From Giardia muris (taxonomy: Eukaryota; Fornicata; Diplomonadida; Hexamitidae), in NCBI GenBank assembly GCA_006247105.1, contig CM016925.1, forward strand, positions 558,001-622,000: DNA of 64,000 nucleotides. Direction: 5' to 3'. Position numbers and translations under genes: made by a program. This document shows positions 55,741-64,000 of this stretch, one piece after another (positions within the stretch are counted from its first letter, which is position 1; every line of letters starts with the position of its first letter). The notes under the pieces were generated by a model. It was not told where the DNA came from and searched no databases. It worked only from the letters and a program-made list of their open reading frames with translations.

Positions 55741-56400
55741 CTATTTCTTCCCCTTGGCCTTCCCTTTAGTTTTTCCTTTCTCCTTTGGCTTCTTGAGCTT
55801 AGTCTTAAGGTCATCGGGGTTGAAGAGAAGGGTGTTTCGAAGACGTTCTTCATGGTTCTCTTTAGCAACTTTCCAGTCATAAGGAAGCTTTGGGAGTTTC
55901 GTAAGAAGCTCTGAGGAAGCACGGCCTCGAGATATTGCAATGTGGTATGGGGAAAACGATGAGTTATTCAAGATCCTCGGGTCTGCACCAGCGTTAAGGA
56001 TCATCTCGGCTAAGACCAAATGATCATGAGTAAGAGCTTGGTGAAGCGCAGTATTTCCTGTCGAGTCCTGAATATTGATCCCAACCCCGAACTGGAGTGC
56101 TATCTTCGCGATATCTTCTGATCCAGATATAGCTGCTCGATGTAAAATCGTTCCATTCCCACAACTCCCATCCAAAGCATTGACATCGAACCCATTCTTC
56201 AATAGGAAGACGAGGCCGGAGACGTTATTGTTCGCGGCACAGAGGTGTATGGGTGGAATGTCAAAGGAATAGGCTGTGAAGTCCATCATTGGGTTTGCTA
56301 AGATCCGTTCAAGTTCTCCGAAGTCATCGGCTCCAAGGGCCGTGAGGAAGAGGGACGCGTACGAGCGCTCTCGTATCCGTAAGTCCTGCGCATCCTCCAT
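55741..56400 (-). CDS. Classical ankyrin-repeat protein with Lys-rich tail
   Basis: 219 residues. Five canonical ankyrin repeats (IPPIHLCAANNNVSGLVFLL, GTILHRAAISGSEDIAKIAL, GNTALHQALTHDHLVLAEMI) at about 40-185, then a Lys/Gly-rich C-terminal tail. The repeats follow the general eukaryotic G-TxLHxAA pattern and not the TALMxAA pattern of Giardia 21.1 proteins, so it belongs to a separate family. Thirty-one base pairs separate its stop from the start of the SPAG17-like gene on the same strand. Confidence 0.8.
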   Translation of the reverse strand: MEDAQDLRIRERSYASLFLTALGADDFGELERILANPMMDFTAYSFDIPPIHLCAANNNVSGLVFLLKNGFDVNALDGSCGNGTILHRAAISGSEDIAKIALQFGVGINIQDSTGNTALHQALTHDHLVLAEMILNAGADPRILNNSSFSPYHIAISRGRASSELLTKLPKLPYDWKVAKENHEERLRNTLLFNPDDLKTKLKKPKEKGKTKGKAKGKK

Positions 56401-56506
56401 GGTCTACTCCGTCCTCAATCACTTGCTACCGCTTTTTTGAGCAGAAGGAATAAGAGGAGGAGGAGAAGAGAGGAATGCGTTGAGTTAAAGATAATATAGG
56501 AAGATA

Positions 56507-56890
56507 ATGAGAGGAGAGAAGGATAGAGTCTCGCAACGACGGGATGCGGAGCCGGACCTCCCCACCGGCGCCCGCACCCTCACCCGACGAGCGACGATGC
56601 GCCGGATGGCTCTCGAAGCCTCCCTTCCTACTCCCTTTATGCGGATGAAACAACGGAATGAGGCGGAACAACGAAGGGCACTCGAACGTGCCCAACTAAC
56701 ACCGATCGTTTATGACGTTGACACGGTCCGCTACGCCGCTCGTGAGCTCGAGTGCTTCGACCGGAGGCTACGACTCCAGGAATACGTGGCCACTCGAGAG
56801 GAGAGTAGCGAGTCCGACCCCAAAAAAAAAGTACATGCCTCCGGCAGTGGAGCGGAAGCAGCCAGACCCGGTCCCCGACGACGCAGGTGA
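56507..56890 (+). CDS. Small basic protein, ends in a frame change at an A9 tract (first ORF)
   Basis: 127 residues, basic, with the segment DVDTVRYAARELECFDRRLR near residue 70-90. No recognised family. The ATG follows a strongly A/T-rich stretch (ATATAGGAAGATA). After the A9 tract at 56822-56830 the frame becomes Gly/Arg/Pro-rich, while the +1 frame contains a more protein-like sequence with a second, similar YAA-EL--FD motif. The real product may therefore switch frame at the A9 tract; see the next entry. Confidence 0.5.
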   Translation: MRGEKDRVSQRRDAEPDLPTGARTLTRRATMRRMALEASLPTPFMRMKQRNEAEQRRALERAQLTPIVYDVDTVRYAARELECFDRRLRLQEYVATREESSESDPKKKVHASGSGAEAARPGPRRRR

Positions 56891-56990
56891 CGCGGAGGCG
56901 GAGAATGGCGGGATATACTCGGCGAACTACGCGGCCGAGGAGCTCAATCGGTTCGATCAGCAGCACGACGGCAACTCCTCCAGCGATTAG
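56835..56990 (+). CDS. 51-residue small ORF, or second half of the preceding gene
   Basis: An acidic small protein with YSANYAAEELNRFDQQHD, resembling VRYAARELECFDRRL in the preceding ORF. Two readings are possible. It could be a separate gene with an A-rich initiator (A9 plus GTAC before its ATG, as at 7761). Or it could be the second half of the preceding gene joined by a one-base shift in the A9 tract, either from slippage or a sequence error, giving about 160 residues. The sequence alone does not decide. Confidence 0.4.
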   Translation: MPPAVERKQPDPVPDDAGDAEAENGGIYSANYAAEELNRFDQQHDGNSSSD

Positions 56991-57207
56991 CGTCAGTGAA
57001 CGAGCCCATGTACCTAGCCTGGTCTCATTAGGGCTTTTGGGTTTTACGGTGTAGAGCGCTCCCCTTCCCTCATTCCCTCACCCCCTAATGGAGAAGAATA
57101 TCACGTTCACCCCCATGATGAGGAGGTAAGGAAATGGGTATGAACAAGAAACGATCAATAAGATCGCCAATCATTAGTATCACCACCCAAATAGAAGTGG
57201 TGTACCC

Positions 57208-60200
57208 TCATGCTTCAAAGATTCCAAGGTGGCATACGGGACATTCCGACGACATGCATGCTTTCGTGGCTGGCGCACCACAAGCGGTACAATAAATCGC
57301 CGCTCCTTTGATCGGGACGAACGTCATCGAACACATTTCTAACCTGTCATGCTCCTCGAAGCTAAACGAGAGGAGAAGCTCGTCCGACACATCGGCCTTC
57401 TCGTCACGAAGACTCTTCGCCTTCGCAATCCCAGACGTCAGATTACTATTCTCACGAAGGTCTGGTAACTCAACAAGATCCAAGTACCGTTCAGCTAACG
57501 CAACCGCATGAGACCTCGCCCCAAGCCTTCGTACTTTCGCCATCACTTTCTTGATCGCAAGGGCGATATGTAATGGGCGTAAGCGTCTAGTAGCAAACAG
57601 AATGGCAAGCTCGGCCGCTCGTCCCCGATCTCCAGAGTCAACTGTCTGACGTGCACCATCACATTGAAGGGCAGCAACATACGTGACGAGCATCTTTATC
57701 GTCTGACATAACTCTTCACGTTCCTCTTCTCCGAGGTCCTGAGACGTGGCACGGCAGAAGATTGCATCTCGCAATAGACTAGACATTTTCTCTCGTGCCT
57801 GGTCGAACTCACCAGCCGTTAGGACGTCAATTGAATCCTCGAACGCTTGGATGACGTCAGTAAACCGTACGGATGAACATGGACCTTGCGACTCGTCTTG
57901 TGACGACTCAATCGCCTCCTTCACCCTTGGCTCCAAAAGCTTACGGGCGTTCTTAGATCTAATTCCAAAGCGTGTTAGAAACTCAAACACCTCGTCTGAT
58001 GACCTGTGGAACAAATGCCCTTTTTTCGAAGCCACGGTGCTTTGTGTCTCTTGTCGTTGTGACTCGGTTGGTGGTGCTACAGATTCTTCAACAGGGTCGC
58101 TTTCCGACTCATCCCATACGCCTGCAGACTTGATCTCAGCTTCTGTGGTATGTGGCTCGTCTATTGGAACGTCGTGGCTTAACAACTCGTCGAGAGCATT
58201 CTCCACGTGTGTAATTGTATAATTCCTCAAGGATCCAGTCCTCTTGATAGGCTTCAAAGCCTTACCGACAGAGATCTTCATCGTAGGCTGAGTCCCTTGT
58301 GTTATGTTGGGGAATGATAACCCATGCGCATCTGCAAGGATCCTAGCCGGTGTCGTCAATCCAAAGCGTAGAAGAACGTCTCGAATGACCTCCGGGTTTC
58401 CAGTAAGGAGGGCTGCATTGAGAAGTTGATTCGGATCGTCACCCACGTCATCCGGAAGCTCCTCAAGAGGAGCATTGTGCACACTGTGAAGAAAGGCCAA
58501 CAGATCTGCCCTCTTTGCTTTCTTGAGGAAGTCTGCAGCAAGTATCCCTTGTCCGAGACCAATAGCTAGGATGGAAAGCTGAATCCATTCATCCGGAGAT
58601 CGAGAGACATTCAGATCCAACCTATCGAGATGACCCATGGAAACTGATAAATATTCTCGGACCTCGGGCAGACTATGCGGGACGGTATGAAACGCGACAT
58701 CTGGATGTCCCGTCTCAAGGAGACGAGAGGCTAGCGCTAAGCCAACATCAACACCTCGTAATCGCCGAAGCATTGTGACACAGTCCTCTTCGTTTCCTTG
58801 TGCAACCGCTTGCATAAGTCCCACAACCCGCGAGTCGAACTCCAAGATCTGGACATCATCGCTGGTATCCATGTAACACAAACATTGACGGAACCCAGCC
58901 ATAAGATAAAGGGGCTCGTTGACGGAGGAAATCGTTCCATGAAGAGCCCCGGTATTTGAGCCCGGAATTAAATAGCAGAGATGCGTCTTAGTTGCGTAGA
59001 GGAGGGTATGAGCCTTTCTCCCTTCAGTTTCCTCAAGGCCTCGGCCCATCATCCCCCAACACATTGAAGTGATGGGGGCGCGCGACGTTATTGATGCAAC
59101 AAGGCTAAGCTTATCATCATAGATAAAGATACTATGCTCGTCACGCAGGGCTAGCAGAAGCCCATCCTTTGACGGGAGTCCAGAAGTGGTGTGCGAGGTG
59201 CTAGCAGTTTCGACAACTGCGGTAAGAGGGGCGCCATCAGAAAGCTTCGAGAAAACATCTAGGCTGACAATCCGTGAGTCCTCAGTAAGGTATATGCGTC
59301 CAGCTTGTCCCCCGGCGACGAGATGCTGCGCCGTGACGCTTACAGGGTGTCTCGTTCGTGGGGAATTCTTATCGGTGCTGAGAACGCTGATAACCAGGAA
59401 AACCCCGTCTTTCACCCTTTCAAGCCAGGCAATCCGCGTGGAATCAACACGGATGGGTGAGCACATGGTAGGAATGACCTCACGCGGGCTTTTGAGGCTA
59501 GCGTCTTTGGGGTCACAATAGGGTACGAAAAACATCGCGCCTCCGTCATGGTATGTCACTACAAATGGATAAGGGTCACCTAATATCAACAGCTCCTTTG
59601 GCGGAGCCAGAATCTTCCCAGCGCCGAAACCTCCGGCACTGACAGTATGTTTAAAGAGCTGAGTGATGGGGCGAGCTTTTCCGACTGTGGCCTTATCACC
59701 CTCTTCGGTCACAGGGACGAAGGACAGGCGATTCTTCTCTACGACGTAGCATCTATGCGTATGTGGATCATATGCGCCAACTGGTGCTTCGGGCTGCATA
59801 GCAAACAGGCAAAGACCGGAATCGTGGCCCGCCGCCCAAAGGATAGAGGTCGGATGCTCCCGAAGACACCACCAACGATAACTGGAACATCCGGACGCAA
59901 GCTCGGCCAACGGGTCCAAGTCACGGACTCCGATTTCCCCAACAAAGACGTGGTTCTTGGCCTCATAGACCCGCATCTTCCCATCAATGCTGGCGCTGAC
60001 GATCATGTTCTTCGTTGATTGCTCGACGGTTGAGACGTGGTTCATGTGTCCGGAAAGCGTTGCGGTGCAGAAGAGCGAGGCGGTGTTGTCCAACAATGCT
60101 CCGGGTCGTGGAGTTCCGCGTGCAAGACGCCAGATCTTGCATTTATGGTCATCGGAAGCCGTCAATAAGACGTTTCTTTCGTCTAGAGCCCAGGATACCC

Positions 60201-60819
60201 AGTTAAGCCCGCTACTGTGGCCGGCCCCCACGGCAGCCTCGGTGAGGACCATGTGTGGGAGTGCAAGGACTTGCATGGCCAGCTGCTGAACCTTCCCAAC
60301 GGCACCCCGCGAGTTAATAGGGCTGACGTCCCAGACGCGAAGTGTCCCATCAAGGGAGGCCGTGGCAACGAGTTCTTCAGTAGGGTGCCACCGAGCACAC
60401 ATCACAATATCCCTGTGGCCAATGAGGTCAGCAACCCGTTGACGGCTCTGCCAATTCCAGATCCGTGCGGTCCCGTCGTCGGAGGAGGAGACAAGGTAAG
60501 GGTGATGACCAGGGTGGAAGAAGACGGACCGAACGTAGTCTGTGTGGCCAGTAAATGTGTAGACGAGCGCTCTGTCCAGAGACCACAGTTTCACGACTCC
60601 GTCGTCGCCCCCCGTCACGAAGAGGGGTTGGGTAGGGTGGACATCAATCGCGCGGACGGGAGAGGCATGGGCTTGGAATCGATAAACAAGGGCACCGACG
60701 ACGTAGTCCCAGATTGAGACGGAGCCGTCGTGGCAGGAGAGGAAGGCCCAGGGCTTCTGGGGGTGGAAGGCCACGCACTTCACGCGAGCCGTCGGGATGT
60801 TTGCTACGCTGAAAAGCAT
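57208..60819 (-). CDS. COPA: Coatomer subunit alpha (alpha-COP)
   Basis: 1203 residues, close to human COPA. Starts MLFSVANIPTARVKCVAFHP, typical of the family, followed by a WD40 propeller at residues ~1-320 (SCHDGSVSIWDY, VTGGDDGVVKLWSL, SSSDDGTARIWNW, ATASLDGTLRVWDV), a second beta-rich region to ~650, helical solenoid, and the C-terminal domain with a Cys-rich end (CTACGAPATKACMSSECPVC). COPI coats mediate Golgi-to-ER retrieval; Giardia has a COPI machinery without a stacked Golgi. The ATG follows GGTCAAAA. Only 15 bp separate it from the divergent gene. Confidence 0.95.
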   Translation of the reverse strand: MLFSVANIPTARVKCVAFHPQKPWAFLSCHDGSVSIWDYVVGALVYRFQAHASPVRAIDVHPTQPLFVTGGDDGVVKLWSLDRALVYTFTGHTDYVRSVFFHPGHHPYLVSSSDDGTARIWNWQSRQRVADLIGHRDIVMCARWHPTEELVATASLDGTLRVWDVSPINSRGAVGKVQQLAMQVLALPHMVLTEAAVGAGHSSGLNWVSWALDERNVLLTASDDHKCKIWRLARGTPRPGALLDNTASLFCTATLSGHMNHVSTVEQSTKNMIVSASIDGKMRVYEAKNHVFVGEIGVRDLDPLAELASGCSSYRWWCLREHPTSILWAAGHDSGLCLFAMQPEAPVGAYDPHTHRCYVVEKNRLSFVPVTEEGDKATVGKARPITQLFKHTVSAGGFGAGKILAPPKELLILGDPYPFVVTYHDGGAMFFVPYCDPKDASLKSPREVIPTMCSPIRVDSTRIAWLERVKDGVFLVISVLSTDKNSPRTRHPVSVTAQHLVAGGQAGRIYLTEDSRIVSLDVFSKLSDGAPLTAVVETASTSHTTSGLPSKDGLLLALRDEHSIFIYDDKLSLVASITSRAPITSMCWGMMGRGLEETEGRKAHTLLYATKTHLCYLIPGSNTGALHGTISSVNEPLYLMAGFRQCLCYMDTSDDVQILEFDSRVVGLMQAVAQGNEEDCVTMLRRLRGVDVGLALASRLLETGHPDVAFHTVPHSLPEVREYLSVSMGHLDRLDLNVSRSPDEWIQLSILAIGLGQGILAADFLKKAKRADLLAFLHSVHNAPLEELPDDVGDDPNQLLNAALLTGNPEVIRDVLLRFGLTTPARILADAHGLSFPNITQGTQPTMKISVGKALKPIKRTGSLRNYTITHVENALDELLSHDVPIDEPHTTEAEIKSAGVWDESESDPVEESVAPPTESQRQETQSTVASKKGHLFHRSSDEVFEFLTRFGIRSKNARKLLEPRVKEAIESSQDESQGPCSSVRFTDVIQAFEDSIDVLTAGEFDQAREKMSSLLRDAIFCRATSQDLGEEEREELCQTIKMLVTYVAALQCDGARQTVDSGDRGRAAELAILFATRRLRPLHIALAIKKVMAKVRRLGARSHAVALAERYLDLVELPDLRENSNLTSGIAKAKSLRDEKADVSDELLLSFSFEEHDRLEMCSMTFVPIKGAAIYCTACGAPATKACMSSECPVCHLGIFEA

Positions 60820-60834
60820 TTTTGACCCTAGAGC
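60820..60834. promoter_or_regulatory. 15-bp divergent intergenic region
   Basis: TTTTGACCCTAGAGC is the whole DNA between two divergent ATGs (COPA and the unknown gene at 60835). TTTT next to the COPA start gives the A-rich initiator on the minus strand. If both starts are right, the two genes use one extremely short promoter or promote from within each other's coding region. Confidence 0.4.
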
Positions 60835-62031
60835 ATGTTATCACATACCCTCGTCCTCATCCGTGGGTCACTCGAGGGGGGGCTGAACAAGGGGGCTGTC
60901 CTTCAACTATACCTCCGCATGGCAACCTCTTTGGCCGAGATCGCAGGGATGGGAAAGACTGGGACGGAGTCGCGAACAGCATATACTTGGGAGCCTGCGG
61001 ATATTGCAGAGATCAGAGACATCTTTACACGGCTAGGCGGCCTTCTGGATAGTGAGGAGCAGGGGCAGGAGGCGGCCGTTACGTACTGCATCTTTGCGTG
61101 TTTGATTATAGTGGTGTATTCTTTATATCATTCGGAGTTTGATCGGCTTTTAGGGGTCTTAGCAGAGAAGATGCCACGACGGGAACAAAGCCGCGCGCAC
61201 GTTCTCTTCAAAGACCCATTAGAGGACTTGACTCTGATCATCTCCGATCCGTATGCACTCGCACCTCTTTTGGTCATACATATCTACTTCCTTGCAGCGG
61301 ACATTGAGCAATGGGAGATGACTCAGACCCAGACTCAGACTCGTACACGTGCCTCACGAGGAGGTACCTCGAAGGTGGAAGGATGTATCTTGGAGGTTTT
61401 GGATGTCATAGGAAGAGTAACTAGAGCTATTGGACGAGTCCAACGGCCCATGGAAGCCATCCCTCTTATTCTTCAGCTGTTAAGATACTCGATGAACATG
61501 GACCTTATCTCCTTCGTTAAGATCCTACGTCTCTATGTCGAGGAGGGTACCATTGAGGCTGGCATGAACACTTATCAGTTATGTATCCCCCTGGTGATGA
61601 CTGCCTTTCTAGATCGATTTCCGACGTATAGGCTGCATTCTGCCACGGTCTTAGGCTACACTTATTATCTTGATCAAAGCTTCCTAATCACTATCATGAA
61701 TACTGTAGCACCACCCTTGTTATGGGCGTTAGAGGCGCCCTTACCGACGGAACAACGGCTTCTTGCGCTCTCCCTCGTCATTGGGAACGCCATCTTGGCT
61801 CAAAGCCCGCAAATGTTGAAGTTTCTTCGTATGGCTATCAGCTTATTGCGATTATTAGCACCAACGTTACCGCATACCATCTATATCCCGCGGTCCGCAC
61901 TCTTCGAGGAGGCTCTACTCTTTGGTGCACGCACTGACGTCTATGAGCTCGTATTGGTCTCCGATGGAACTTTTCGACGCTGGTTAAAACCACTCAAAAA
62001 TGCAGAAGCCTTTAGAAGGAGCAGTGTATAA
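60835..62031 (+). CDS. Hypothetical alpha-helical protein
   Basis: 398 residues, Leu-rich and predicted mainly helical, with several moderately hydrophobic helices (ACLIIVVYSLYHSEF, LAPLLVIHIYFLAADI) that could be a helical solenoid or weakly membrane-associated. A short Thr-Gln repeat (MTQTQTQTRTRA) sits near residue 165. No family recognised. A later ATG at about 60919 is an alternative start. Its 3' end overlaps the start of the 90-residue ORF by 32 nt in another frame. Confidence 0.6.
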   Translation: MLSHTLVLIRGSLEGGLNKGAVLQLYLRMATSLAEIAGMGKTGTESRTAYTWEPADIAEIRDIFTRLGGLLDSEEQGQEAAVTYCIFACLIIVVYSLYHSEFDRLLGVLAEKMPRREQSRAHVLFKDPLEDLTLIISDPYALAPLLVIHIYFLAADIEQWEMTQTQTQTRTRASRGGTSKVEGCILEVLDVIGRVTRAIGRVQRPMEAIPLILQLLRYSMNMDLISFVKILRLYVEEGTIEAGMNTYQLCIPLVMTAFLDRFPTYRLHSATVLGYTYYLDQSFLITIMNTVAPPLLWALEAPLPTEQRLLALSLVIGNAILAQSPQMLKFLRMAISLLRLLAPTLPHTIYIPRSALFEEALLFGARTDVYELVLVSDGTFRRWLKPLKNAEAFRRSSV

Positions 62032-62272
62032 GTACGGGACGGCTGGCCATGAGCCTCAGGCACCAAATCCCAAGCCAAACGTCGACACCCTTTACGTCCC
62101 CGTCGCTCAGATGATCAAGAGTGCTAATCCTCCAACGAAGCTTCCAATGACAGGTCAACCGAACCCATATAGCCTCTCACAGAACTGTAGCTCGAAGGGA
62201 CGCGTCTACCTCAATCAAGAGCGACGCGTGAACACGTACTCCCTAACCGCCTACTCGAAAGTTCCAAAATGA
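62000..62272 (+). CDS. Small hypothetical protein, overlaps the preceding gene
   Basis: 90 residues, Pro/Asn/Tyr-rich (GHEPQAPNPKPNVDTLYVP, NPYSLSQNCSSKGRVYLNQ), no recognised family. Its ATG directly follows CTCAAAAA, a good Giardia initiator, and lies within the last 32 nt of the preceding gene in a different frame. Composition resembles small cytoskeletal or microtubule-inner proteins, but that is only a guess. Confidence 0.5.
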   Translation: MQKPLEGAVYKYGTAGHEPQAPNPKPNVDTLYVPVAQMIKSANPPTKLPMTGQPNPYSLSQNCSSKGRVYLNQERRVNTYSLTAYSKVPK

Positions 62273-62309
62273 GATCACAATGACGCCAGAAGGTGATACC
62301 AAATGGGTC

Positions 62310-62331
62310 CTGTACCGACGAGTCGGTACAG
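62310..62331. repeat. Perfect 22-nt inverted repeat (stem-loop)
   Basis: Two 10-nt arms, CTGTACCGAC and GTCGGTACAG, flank a 2-nt centre; as RNA it folds to a 9-bp stem with a CGAG loop. It lies in the 181-bp gap between the convergent 90-residue gene and eL18, outside any coding frame. It may be part of a structured RNA or a 3'-end element. Confidence 0.6.
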
Positions 62332-62453
62332 TAAGATACGGAAACGGTGTAATTTGGGCCCGCACTGATCCGCATCACTCCATATGACTCCCACTCCACA
62401 CAGCTTGAAGGCTTGCTTAGTCACGTCTTCTTCCTCTCAACTCTACCACCCGT

Positions 62454-62993
62454 TTACCAGGAATGACGCCCGCGAGCACCCTTGCGGCCCTTGTGCACTC
62501 CCTTAGGCTTGGTCTTCGAGCCAGGAAGCCCCGCCGCTCCGAAGTACTTGTATGCCTTGCGAGCCTTACGACTGCCTTGTAGGACGATACAACCCTCTCC
62601 GGTCGGCTTCTCTGCGAGGAGCTGGTCAAACGTCATGCACCTGCCCCCGGCCTTCTCGATGCGGGAACGAGCCGTCGCTGTGAACCTCAGGGCACAGACG
62701 TTCATCTTTGGGACATCGTTGAAGCGCTCGTCGTTCGTGATCGTCGAAGCGATGACGGCGATCTTGTCCCCGGCCTTCCTCATGTACTTCGCGAGGCGAC
62801 TCACAGAGACGGGGGGGCGGTTGGTTCTCGAAAGGGCGAGGCGCCTCGCGACGAGATCTGTGAACTCGGACCCGCTGCGGTCGTGAAGGGTCTTGAAGGC
62901 CTCATGGAGGATGCCGATGTAGGGGTTCTTGGCCTTGGGTGTCTTGCGCGTAGTGGGGCGGCGCTTTAGCCCGGTCTTGAGGTCGATACCCAT
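62454..62993 (-). CDS. RPL18: 60S ribosomal protein eL18 (RPL18)
   Basis: 179 residues. Starts MGIDLKTGLKRRP (MGVDi in the family), with LALSRTNRPPVSVSRLAKYM, VPKMNVCALRFTATARSRIE and GGRCMTFDQLL matching eukaryotic eL18. The end GRKGARGRHSW is shorter than in most homologues, which run to about 188 residues. The frame reads upstream to a TTG at 63035, but the ATG at 62993 is the first ATG and agrees with the family start. Divergent from eIF5 with 59 bp between starts. Confidence 0.93.
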   Translation of the reverse strand: MGIDLKTGLKRRPTTRKTPKAKNPYIGILHEAFKTLHDRSGSEFTDLVARRLALSRTNRPPVSVSRLAKYMRKAGDKIAVIASTITNDERFNDVPKMNVCALRFTATARSRIEKAGGRCMTFDQLLAEKPTGEGCIVLQGSRKARKAYKYFGAAGLPGSKTKPKGVHKGRKGARGRHSW

Positions 62994-63052
62994 GTGTCGC
63001 GACCAGTCGAAATTGTTGGCCCGAATCCGTTTCAATTTGCCTGAGAAAAAGG
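62994..63052. promoter_or_regulatory. Divergent promoter, eL18 / eIF5
   Basis: 59 bp between two translation-related genes in divergent orientation. A/T-rich sequence near 63012-63038 and GAGAAAAAGG directly before the eIF5 ATG are the visible elements. Confidence 0.45.
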
Positions 63053-64000
63053 ATGGTCCGGGACACCATGAATGTCAACTACACGGACGACCCGAACTAC
63101 CGCTACAAGATGCCGGTCCCGGACGTTAGCCACCGGGGACGGGGGAATAAGGCGCACTTCGTAATTCGGAACATCCGAGAGCTGGCCGAGGTTTTGGGTC
63201 GGACGCCTCAGGACCTGGCCAAGTTCCTTCAATACTCGCTCGGAAACCTGGCCACGTACAATGCCGGCGATGGTACCTGGAAGTTCACGGGGCTACATGA
63301 CCAAGCGACAATTCTACGGGTACTTCGGTCATTCATCTTTACCCATGTGATCTGTCATCATTGCCAAATCCCCGAGACGACGTACGAGCTTTCCGATGGC
63401 GTCCTCTCGTTGAAGTGTGCGGCCTGTGGAAAGGCTACCCACCTTCCCAAAGACCAATACACCGCTTATCTTGTCAAACTTTTACAACCAAAGGAAGTCA
63501 CGCTTCAAAAGCTACCGACAGGGGCGTTCGCAAACGTCCGCAACATGTTAGCATCGGACCTAACGCTTGAGAAGAAGGCTAGCGATCTTCAGAAACGGTT
63601 TGATGAATACCAGGCTCAACGCTGTGTCACTGATGGGGAACGTGTCTACTTCATCCTTGCGGCGATCTTTGCAAAAGCAGACCCCACCCCGGAGTTCATC
63701 ACTCTTGTCACTGATGTGTTGAAAGCCTTAATAACTCAAGACTCCGATCGAATCCACGTCCTCTACGCACTAGAATGTGTTGTGCGGAAGTATGAGGAAC
63801 ACATGCTAAACACTCAGACTAACCTCCTCTCGTTCACCCTACAGCGGCTCTTGCTTGGTGGCATCGTTAACGAGCCTTCTATTCAGTCCTGGGCAAACCC
63901 AGAACTGAGTCAACCAATTGTTCCGGGCGATTACCACTCTCGTGTCCTTGAGTGCGCAAAGCCCTTCCTCGCTTGGTTCGAAGCACAACGTGCCAACGGC
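63053..64000 (+). CDS. EIF5: Translation initiation factor eIF5 (C-terminal end outside window)
   Basis: 316 codons with no stop before the window edge. The N-terminal domain contains NYRYKMP, whose Arg17 corresponds to the GAP arginine finger (Arg15 in yeast eIF5), then a C2-C2 zinc ribbon at C101, C104, C122 and C125 (CHHC ... CAAC). From about residue 190 the protein is helical and ends in KPFLAWFEAQ, typical of the W2/HEAT domain. eIF5 stimulates GTP hydrolysis by eIF2 at start-codon selection; the N-terminal fold is shared with eIF2-beta, but the C-terminal W2 region identifies eIF5. ATG at 63053 follows GAGAAAAAGG; 63068 is an alternative. Confidence 0.92.
   Translation, partial: MVRDTMNVNYTDDPNYRYKMPVPDVSHRGRGNKAHFVIRNIRELAEVLGRTPQDLAKFLQYSLGNLATYNAGDGTWKFTGLHDQATILRVLRSFIFTHVICHHCQIPETTYELSDGVLSLKCAACGKATHLPKDQYTAYLVKLLQPKEVTLQKLPTGAFANVRNMLASDLTLEKKASDLQKRFDEYQAQRCVTDGERVYFILAAIFAKADPTPEFITLVTDVLKALITQDSDRIHVLYALECVVRKYEEHMLNTQTNLLSFTLQRLLLGGIVNEPSIQSWANPELSQPIVPGDYHSRVLECAKPFLAWFEAQRANG

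Noticed and set aside
57001..57207. TGTAGAGCGC-like piece suggesting a tRNA D-arm
   Set aside because: No T-arm or acceptor stem can be drawn in the surrounding 200 bp.
61319..61350. Short CAGACT/CAGACC tandem (Thr-Gln coding)
   Set aside because: Only a few units, inside a coding frame; too short to be called a repeat element.

Overview
The window looks like nuclear DNA of a diplomonad, most likely a Giardia species. Coding is dense and no introns are needed for any gene called here. Genes sit 0-150 bp apart on both strands. Many start codons directly follow a short A-rich stretch, the minimal Giardia initiator. Several genes end in or near AGTRAA, the Giardia poly(A) signal. Lineage-specific families are present: CxxC-rich VSP sequence ending in a membrane anchor and CRGK, ankyrin 'protein 21.1' types and a NEK-type kinase with ankyrin repeats. 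By eye the DNA is fairly GC-rich for Giardia and the VSP-like tail stops at K, which would suit a Giardia muris-like species; this is an inference. No tRNA, rRNA or CRISPR was recognised.

Layout. 1-10.6 kb: coiled-coil protein (partial), ribosome-biogenesis factor RRP5, an MFS transporter and a large protein with a DUF789-like region. 10.6-12.5 kb: a NEK kinase remnant head-to-head with a 5'-truncated VSP. 13-18.5 kb: PHO80-like cyclin, WD40 protein, NatB catalytic subunit NAA20 and a multi-pass membrane protein. 18.7-26.4 kb: a recombinogenic island where one ankyrin module is joined to a DEAD-box helicase, a RING finger and a NEK kinase in turn, followed by VSP debris that repeats the 10.8-kb kinase/VSP junction in inverse orientation. 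27-30.4 kb: NOP53, ribosomal protein uS12 (RPS23) and an axonemal-type coiled-coil protein. 30.5-56.4 kb: ankyrin/coiled-coil protein, a 3,000-residue ASPM homologue, MBF1, a degenerate FtsJ-like protein, a type I membrane protein, a SPAG17-like central-pair protein and a classical ankyrin protein. 56.5-64 kb: small ORFs at an A9 tract, coatomer alpha, two unknown proteins, ribosomal protein eL18 and eIF5 (partial).

How the genes fit together. Ribosome production and translation are served by RRP5, NOP53, uS12, eL18 and eIF5. Spindle and flagellar work is served by ASPM, the TPH-type coiled coil and the SPAG17-like protein. COPA acts in Golgi-ER traffic, and MBF1 and NAA20 are general regulators. 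The accessory islands hold the most unusual material: swapped effectors on a shared ankyrin module, an in-frame stop splitting an ankyrin/RING protein, and a duplicated chimeric VSP/kinase junction.
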